This document shows positions 59,245-64,000 of a DNA stretch of 64,000 nucleotides, piece after piece. The notes beneath the pieces are model-generated. The model had not been told where the DNA came from and ran no database searches. It saw nothing but the letters and a program-made list of their open reading frames with translations. This DNA comes from Corynebacterium sp. p3-SID1056 (lineage in GTDB: Bacteria; Actinomycetota; Actinomycetes; Mycobacteriales; Mycobacteriaceae): assembly GCF_025152525.1 (NCBI RefSeq), contig NZ_JALXXL010000006.1, positions 62,001 to 126,000 on the forward strand, in the 5' to 3' direction. The first letter of the stretch is position 1. Each line of letters begins with the position of its first letter. The position numbers and the translations under genes were made by a program.

Positions 59245-60696
59245 TTACTTAATATCCTCCGGTGCCTTACGCGCCGGGTAGATCGTCGGACGCACGCCTG
59301 CGATCTCCTCGACGACGCGGACGACCTGGTGGGAGTAGCCGTACTCGTTGTCGTACCACACGTAGAGCACGAGGTGGTTGCCGGAAGCAATCGTGGCAAG
59401 GCCGTCGACCACGGATGCGTGGGTGGTACCCAGAAGATCCGTGGACACCACTTCGGGCGACTGGATGTAGTCGATCTGCTGGCGCAGGTTGGAGTCGGTG
59501 GACACGCGGCGCAGGAAGTTGTTGACCTCGTCCTTCTCTACGTCCTTCTGCAGGTCGAGGTTGAGCACCGCCATGGACACATCCGGCGTAGGCACGCGGA
59601 TCGCGTTACCGGTGAGCTTGCCCTCGAACTCCGGCAGCGCCTTGGAAACCGCCTTCGCCGCACCGGTCTCGGTGAGCACCATGTTCAGGCCAGCCGCGCG
59701 ACCGCGACGGTCGCCCTTGTGGAAGTTATCGGCCAGGTTCTGGTCATTCGTGTAGGCGTGCACCGTTTCCACGTGGCCGTGGTTGACGCCGTAGCGGTCG
59801 TTGATCACCTTGAGCACCGGGGTGATGCCGTTGGTAGTACACGACGCAGCGGAAAGCACCTTCTCGTCACCGATCATGTCCTGGTTGATGCCGTAGACGA
59901 TGTTCGGAATGTCGCCCTTGCCCGGCGCGGTGAGCAGGACGCGGTCTACGCCCTTGGACTCGAGGTGCTGCGACAGGCCCGCGCGGTCGCGCCAGACACC
60001 GGTGTTATCCACCACGATGGCGTCGTTGATGCCGTAGGAGGTGTAGTCCACCTCTGCCGGATCGTTGGCGTAAATCATCTGGATCGGGGTGCCGTTGGCC
60101 CAGATAATCTCGTTTTCCTTGTCCACAGTGATAGTGCCGTCAAAGGCACCGTGGACGGAGTCGCGGCGCAGCAGGGAGGCACGCTTGACGATGTCGTCCT
60201 CGCCCTTCTTACGCACAACCACTGCGCGCAGGCGCACGCCGCCGTATGCTGCTTCACGCGCGATGAGGATACGAGCCAGGAGGCGGCCGATGCGGCCGAA
60301 GCCGTACAACACCACGTCGCGGGCCTGCAGCTCAGAAGACGTTCCAACGACCTCGGAAAGCTCCTCCTCGAGGAACTCGCGCAGATCCTTGCCCTCGGTG
60401 CGGGAGTAGTTCTTGGCCAGGCGCCCCAGGTCGATCGAGGCGGTGCCCAGGTCCATCTTCACCAGTTCCTGCAGGATGGGCAGCGTGTCGTCGAGAGGCA
60501 GCTCCCGCTCGACGATGCGACGCGCGTAGCGGTGGGCCTTAATGATGTCGATGTCGGTCGCCCCCAGAAGCAGGCGACCGTAGATGGAGGTCACGGCGTT
60601 GTGCTCGCGGTGCAGCTGGCTGATCAGCGGCAGCATTTCCTGCGCAAGGGTGAGCTTGTGGTTCCAGTCAGCGGCGGGGGTAGTCGATTGTGTCAC
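59245..60696 (-). CDS. gapB: Glyceraldehyde-3-phosphate dehydrogenase, GapB type
   Basis: A 483-residue GAPDH, about 150 residues longer at the N-terminus than usual, the hallmark of corynebacterial GapB, which in C. glutamicum is the anabolic NADP-preferring enzyme. The Rossmann motif is VVLYGFGRIGRLLARI and the catalytic Cys is in SAASCTTNGITP, with the later WYDNEYGYSHQVV. GTG 60696 is preferred because GAGGAT lies just upstream; a longer in-frame reading has no such site. The extra N-terminal part (EMLPLISQLHREHNAVTSIY) is helical and of unknown role. Confidence 0.94.
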   Translation of the reverse strand: MTQSTTPAADWNHKLTLAQEMLPLISQLHREHNAVTSIYGRLLLGATDIDIIKAHRYARRIVERELPLDDTLPILQELVKMDLGTASIDLGRLAKNYSRTEGKDLREFLEEELSEVVGTSSELQARDVVLYGFGRIGRLLARILIAREAAYGGVRLRAVVVRKKGEDDIVKRASLLRRDSVHGAFDGTITVDKENEIIWANGTPIQMIYANDPAEVDYTSYGINDAIVVDNTGVWRDRAGLSQHLESKGVDRVLLTAPGKGDIPNIVYGINQDMIGDEKVLSAASCTTNGITPVLKVINDRYGVNHGHVETVHAYTNDQNLADNFHKGDRRGRAAGLNMVLTETGAAKAVSKALPEFEGKLTGNAIRVPTPDVSMAVLNLDLQKDVEKDEVNNFLRRVSTDSNLRQQIDYIQSPEVVSTDLLGTTHASVVDGLATIASGNHLVLYVWYDNEYGYSHQVVRVVEEIAGVRPTIYPARKAPEDIK

Positions 60697-60858
60697 TATA
60701 ATCCTCAAATACGGTCGTGGGTGTACAAGCAATGTGCCTTTCGGGGGCATTCCGAGGGCCCATATGACCCCTAGCTTAGCGCGTTTCCCATATATTCAAG
60801 CTTCAAGTGCGCCCAAATTACACCCGCGTGCCCCCGCGTGAGCGGCGCTACTTAGGCG

Positions 60859-60864
60859 TAGCAT
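60859..60864 (+). promoter_or_regulatory. Leaderless -10 box of the 61-residue protein gene
   Basis: TAGCAT, then 7 bases, then ATG 60872, which selects this ATG over the in-frame ATG 60863 inside the box. Confidence 0.6.
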
Positions 60865-60871
60865 GATTGCC

Positions 60872-61057
60872 ATGGATTTAAGCTCTCAATTGAACGCCAA
60901 TATGCACTCCGGCGCGCAGGATTTGCGTGACGCCCTGTTCACCCCAGCCACCGAGTTCCTTCCTGCCTCCTGGCAGGCATCACTCAACGATTTGAGCCAC
61001 TCCGTGATCGGCTTGTGGGACTCCATCGTGCGCGCAGTCGAAATGCTCCTGTTCTAG
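60872..61057 (+). CDS. 61-residue amphipathic protein
   Basis: MDLSSQLNANMHSGAQDLRD opens a very short protein with no signal peptide. The second half (SLNDLSHSVIGLWDSIVRAV, then EMLLF) has hydrophobic residues spaced as one face of a helix and Asn/Asp/His/Ser/Arg/Glu on the other. Corynebacterial outer-membrane porins such as PorA and PorH are similarly short, acidic, signal-less and amphipathic, and PorH also starts MDLS. That resemblance is suggestive only, and the usual porin neighbour groEL2 is absent. Convergent with the enoyl-CoA hydratase gene, overlapping 4 bp. Confidence 0.65.
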   Translation: MDLSSQLNANMHSGAQDLRDALFTPATEFLPASWQASLNDLSHSVIGLWDSIVRAVEMLLF

Positions 61058-62040
61058 CGAAGCACCGCCCGATATTTCTCGGGATCAGGCTGCGGCGCAA
61101 AGGATGGCGACTGATCCTTATCTACCAACACGGCACGCACGCCCTCCGCAAAGTCCGGCTCGTGGCGGATGAGCTCTCCAAGCACGCGCTCGTTTTCCAG
61201 CGCACCTTTCAGGCCCAGGGCGGCGTTCGCCTCAAAAAGCTCAGCCGCGGCCACGAGCGCGGAGGGCGAGGCCTGAGACGTGAGCTTTTTCACCTCTTCG
61301 CCGAACGCACCCGCGCCGTCGAGACGCGCCTGGATTTCGGCCCACGAGCCGACAAAGACTTCCTCTATCTGTTCGAACCACTGCTCCAGGCTGTTCCTCC
61401 CAGCCGGTAGCGCGACCTCGTCGAGGACGCCCAGCCCTTCCTCGACGATCCGTTCCGTAAGTCCCTCAAGCGTTGCCACTTTGTGCGAGGCAAGCCCCAG
61501 GTCGAGCATGTCGTCGGCCTGCAAGCGGTATCCGGTCAGCCCCAAAAACTTGCCCAGCGCCAGCGACGGCCGCTGCGGCAAATGCTGCAGCTTCCAGGAC
61601 TGCCCGACGTCAGTGACGTAGCCAATGTTCATCTCCGGCATCGAGGCGAACGCCCCCTCCTGCACGACCATGTGCGAGCCAAGCGCAGAGATGCCCATCC
61701 CTCCGCCCATGTCCACCCCCGAGACGAGCGCGATGTAGGGCTTGGGGTAATTCGCGATGTAGTGGTTCATCTCGTATTCCTCGGCGAAGAAGGCGCTCAC
61801 ATCTTCCCGATTCCCCTCAAGGATCTCCTCGCGCGCAAGTTTGACGTCGCCCCCGGAGCAGAAGTGCCTGGAGCTAGATCGCACTACTACCTGGGTGACG
61901 GCATCGTCACGTTCCCAGCCCTTGAGGGTGCTGTAGATGCCGTGGATCATCTCGTCGTTCAGGGAGTTCAGCGCTTTGGGGCGGTCAAGCGTGATAATGC
62001 CGGTCGTGCCTCGTATGGATGTGTCTAAGAATGCAGTCAT
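61054..62040 (-). CDS. Enoyl-CoA hydratase/3-hydroxyisobutyryl-CoA hydrolase family protein
   Basis: A 328-residue crotonase-fold enzyme. The oxyanion-hole segments are SSSRHFCSGGDVKLA and SGVDMGGGMGISALGSH, and the catalytic Glu region is ASMPEMNIGYVTDVG. The length and the GGDV followed by a long C-terminal extension with FGEEVKKLTSQASPSALVAA fit 3-hydroxyisobutyryl-CoA hydrolase of valine breakdown better than a simple hydratase. No other branched-chain degradation gene is adjacent. ATG 62040 or GTG 62046 may be the start. Confidence 0.85.
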   Translation of the reverse strand: MTAFLDTSIRGTTGIITLDRPKALNSLNDEMIHGIYSTLKGWERDDAVTQVVVRSSSRHFCSGGDVKLAREEILEGNREDVSAFFAEEYEMNHYIANYPKPYIALVSGVDMGGGMGISALGSHMVVQEGAFASMPEMNIGYVTDVGQSWKLQHLPQRPSLALGKFLGLTGYRLQADDMLDLGLASHKVATLEGLTERIVEEGLGVLDEVALPAGRNSLEQWFEQIEEVFVGSWAEIQARLDGAGAFGEEVKKLTSQASPSALVAAAELFEANAALGLKGALENERVLGELIRHEPDFAEGVRAVLVDKDQSPSFAPQPDPEKYRAVLR

Positions 62041-62091
62041 GCACACCAGTGTTGCACATCACACAAAAATGGTCGAGCAATTTTCCACGGG

Positions 62092-62097
62092 TAGGCT
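62092..62097 (+). promoter_or_regulatory. Leaderless -10 box of HAD hydrolase
   Basis: TAGGCT, then 7 bases, then ATG 62105. Confidence 0.6.
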
Positions 62098-62104
62098 GGA
62101 GCCA

Positions 62105-62902
62105 ATGAATATCCCACGTCTCGTAGCTCTCGATATGGACGGCACGCTGCTCACCCCCGAGGGGGTAATCCCCGAGTCGTTTTGGCCGACGTTGGACGCA
62201 GCCCACGCAGCCGGTATGACCGTCGCGCCGGCGTCCGGGAGGCAGCTTGCCACCCTGCGCGGCATGTTCGCCCGCAACGCACCCGATACCTTCATCGCGG
62301 AAAATGGCGCGGTCGTCGAACACAAAGGGACGATCGTCGCCACCTCCACGATCCCCGAGGAGACGGTTCGCAGCATCACGGAGGCGCTCGAGCGCACACC
62401 GTTTATCGTCCACCCGGTACTGTGCGCGCCCGAGGCCTCGTACACGCGCGCCTCAACCCCCGCTGAGGTACAGCGCGAGGTGGACAAGTACTACCTGGCC
62501 AACACGCAAGTGCGCTCGCTTTTCGACGCCCCACTGCACGAGATCGTCAAAATCGCCCTCTTTGTCGACGGCGGCGCGGAACGCCTCGGCCTGCCCTGGG
62601 TGCACACGCTCGCCCCCGAGCTGCACGCACTAGTCAGCTCTGCCCATTGGCTCGACATCATGCCACCTGCAGCTTCGAAGGGAAACGCCCTGCTTGCCCT
62701 CGCCGATACGCTCGGGATCGCGCACGCCGAGACCGCCGCGATCGGTGATTATCTCAACGACTCGGCCATGCTCGAGGCCGCTGGTTACGCCGTCGCGATG
62801 GGCAATGCGCACCCGACACTCAAGCAGGTGGCAGATGAGGTGATCGGCACGAATGGGGAGTACGCGGCCGTCGAGAAGCTGGCGCAGTGGGCCGTCAGAT
62901 GA
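62105..62902 (+). CDS. Cof-type HAD-IIB phosphatase
   Basis: A 265-residue HAD hydrolase. Motif I is LDMDGTLL (D10, D12), motif II the Ser in APASGR, and the C-terminal KGNALLALADTLGI and AIGDYLNDSAMLEAAGYAVA carry motif III Lys and the motif IV aspartates. A type IIB cap lies between. Such enzymes dephosphorylate sugar phosphates or flavin precursors; the substrate is not evident. The start follows a promoter box and an upstream in-frame extension is rejected. Its stop overlaps the next start in ATGA. Confidence 0.92.
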   Translation: MNIPRLVALDMDGTLLTPEGVIPESFWPTLDAAHAAGMTVAPASGRQLATLRGMFARNAPDTFIAENGAVVEHKGTIVATSTIPEETVRSITEALERTPFIVHPVLCAPEASYTRASTPAEVQREVDKYYLANTQVRSLFDAPLHEIVKIALFVDGGAERLGLPWVHTLAPELHALVSSAHWLDIMPPAASKGNALLALADTLGIAHAETAAIGDYLNDSAMLEAAGYAVAMGNAHPTLKQVADEVIGTNGEYAAVEKLAQWAVR

Positions 62903-63462
62903 TCGACTTTTCCCAACCCGCTGATGCCGTTGCGCCCCAGCTTTTAGGCTGCCTGATTACCCACAACGGTGTCACCGTGCGGCTGACCGAGGTCGAGGCG
63001 TACACCGGCGCGAATGACCCGGCGGCGCACACGCACCGGGGGAAAACCGCGCGGAACGAGGCGATGTTCGGCCCAGGCGGAACCCTGTATGTCTACCTGT
63101 CCTACGGCATCCACCTCAACGGCAACATTGTGTGCGCGCCGGAAGGCCAGGGGCAGGGCTGCCTCATGCGCGGCGGCGAAATCATCGAGGGCGAAACACT
63201 CGCGCGCTCGCGGAGGCAAAAGCCCGAGCGGAAACGAATTCCTTTTGCTAACTTAGCTCGCGGGCCCGGCAATCTGGGGCAGGCACTGGGCCTGAGCCTG
63301 GAAGACAACGGCACGCCGGTCACACTGACTGAGCGCGAGGCCGAACCCGAATGGGTTGCGGGGCCGCGCATCGGCATCAGTAAGAACGCCGATGCACCGT
63401 TGAGATTTTGGATCCCCAACGCGCCCACGGTGTCCACCCCGCGTGGGCGCCCAAAGTTGTGA
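62899..63462 (+). CDS. DNA-3-methyladenine glycosylase (AAG/Mpg family)
   Basis: A 187-residue base-excision repair enzyme that removes alkylated purines. The catalytic Glu lies in LTEVEAYTGANDPAAHTHRG and RNEAMFGPGGTLYVYLSYGI with HLNGNIVC forms the flipped-base pocket; ARGPGNLGQALGLS and AGPRIGISKNADAPLRFW are also typical. ATG 62899 overlaps the HAD stop codon, so the two genes are coupled. The convergent ppk2 gene ends 1 bp away. Confidence 0.94.
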   Translation: MIDFSQPADAVAPQLLGCLITHNGVTVRLTEVEAYTGANDPAAHTHRGKTARNEAMFGPGGTLYVYLSYGIHLNGNIVCAPEGQGQGCLMRGGEIIEGETLARSRRQKPERKRIPFANLARGPGNLGQALGLSLEDNGTPVTLTEREAEPEWVAGPRIGISKNADAPLRFWIPNAPTVSTPRGRPKL

Positions 63463-63463
63463 C

Positions 63464-64000
63464 CTACTTGTGCTTCTTTTTCTTCGTCTTCTTCGACGCG
63501 ACGTGGCGCTCTTCCAGCTTGGCAGCCGCGTCGGGCACGTAGCGGAATTCCTCACGCGGCGGGCGCGAGTAATCCGTGATCTCCGGGCGCTCCGGAATCT
63601 CCGGCAGCTCCACCTCCACGTGCTCGTAAGGCACGGTGGACAGCAGGTGCGAAATCACGTTGATGCGGGAGCGCTTCTTATCCTCGCTCTCCACCGTGTA
63701 CCAGGGCGCGGAAGGAATGTCGGTGTGGACGAACATCTCGTCCTTTGCGCGCGAGTAGTCCTCCCAGCGGGTGATGGACTCTAAGTCCATCGGCGAGAGC
63801 TTCCACTGGCGCAGCGGGTCTTCCTTGCGGGACTGGAAGCGCTTGTACTGCTCCTCGTCGGAGACAGAGAACCAGTACTTGCGCAGCATGATGCCGTCCT
63901 CGACGAGCAGGCGCTCGAAGATCGGTGCCTGGTGTAAGAAGCGGCGGTACTCCTGCGAGGTGCAAAAGCCCATCACGCGCTCCACACCTGCGCGGTTGTA
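63464..64000 (-). CDS. ppk2: Polyphosphate kinase 2, C-terminal part
   Basis: The gene runs off the right edge; the last 178 residues are present. YNRAGVERVMGFCTSQEYRR is the region just after the Walker-B-like part of class I PPK2, followed by LRKYWFSVSDEEQYKRFQSR, WKLSPMDLESITRWEDYSRA and APWYTVESEDKKRSRINVI, all standard for PPK2, which phosphorylates GDP/ADP with polyphosphate. The extreme C-terminus (KKTKKKKHK) is very basic, perhaps aiding polyphosphate binding. Confidence 0.93.
   Translation of the reverse strand, partial: YNRAGVERVMGFCTSQEYRRFLHQAPIFERLLVEDGIMLRKYWFSVSDEEQYKRFQSRKEDPLRQWKLSPMDLESITRWEDYSRAKDEMFVHTDIPSAPWYTVESEDKKRSRINVISHLLSTVPYEHVEVELPEIPERPEITDYSRPPREEFRYVPDAAAKLEERHVASKKTKKKKHK

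Noticed and set aside
58930..60774. 614-codon plus-strand frame opposite gapB
   Set aside because: Shadow of gapB and the lipoprotein gene.
1..64000. CRISPR arrays, transposases, rRNA or tmRNA genes
   Set aside because: No regular direct-repeat array, transposase-like protein or structural RNA other than the two tRNAs was found by reading.

Overview
The window is a chromosomal segment of a high-G+C, mycothiol-making actinobacterium, almost certainly a Corynebacterium. Evidence: a mycothiol S-conjugate amidase (mca); the block glyA, coaA, uppS, small membrane protein, mca, DUF4307 gene, greA, which is syntenic with the Rv1080c-Rv1093 region of mycobacteria; the corynebacterial aminotransferase pat; the long NADP-type GapB; and many genes starting with ATG or GTG 6-8 bases after a TANNNT box, the leaderless arrangement common in corynebacteria. 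Most sequence is ordinary housekeeping DNA packed tightly, with convergent genes overlapping by 4-23 bp.

Layout. 1-6.6 kb: one-carbon, CoA, polyprenyl and mycothiol genes and greA. 6.6-11.8 kb: Bax-inhibitor-like membrane protein, a SUFU-domain protein, an SDR, a stand-alone CrtI-like desaturase and a lipoprotein. 11.8-14 kb: a tRNA-Leu(UAA) of class I shape, then a two-gene restriction-modification system (5-methylcytosine methyltransferase plus NgoMIV-family endonuclease) that looks more AT-rich than its flanks. 14-19 kb: CPBP protease, mfd, a TetR regulator, tRNA-Gln. 19-26.9 kb: a gene remnant, multicopper oxidase, MFS transporter, glmU-prs, amino acid permease, pat. 26.9-35.8 kb: gabD, an ArdC-like antirestriction protein, rplY with a hairpin in its leader, two pth genes around an FAH hydrolase and an NPD oxygenase, FMN reductase, KtrAB potassium uptake. 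35.8-44.2 kb: prfC, two tandem patatins with a broken membrane gene between them, YihY, a DUF222/HNH protein, an unknown small protein and a DASS-type transporter.

44.3-56.3 kb is the most unusual part. Five large minus-strand genes encode exported, C-terminally membrane-anchored proteins. Three are paralogous metalloproteases sharing a signal peptide, N-terminal beta-rich region, a DxDxDGLxDxW calcium-type loop, an HExxHxxGxxH zinc site with a following Met, and a C-terminal membrane helix. Two are long Ig/Rib-like surface proteins that resemble each other, one with carboxypeptidase-regulatory-like repeats and a Pro/Thr/Lys stalk. They form two apparent transcription units, (surface protein + protease) and (protease + surface protein + protease), separated by a 459-bp AT-rich, palindrome-containing intergenic region. 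I read this as a duplicated cell-surface protease/adhesin module of unknown substrate.

56.5-64 kb: a sqdB-sqdX pair predicted to make sulfoquinovosyl diacylglycerol, a small lipoprotein downstream of gapB, a 61-residue amphipathic leaderless protein, an enoyl-CoA hydratase-family protein, a HAD phosphatase, a 3-methyladenine glycosylase and the C-terminal part of polyphosphate kinase 2. No CRISPR array, transposase, integrase or rRNA gene was seen.
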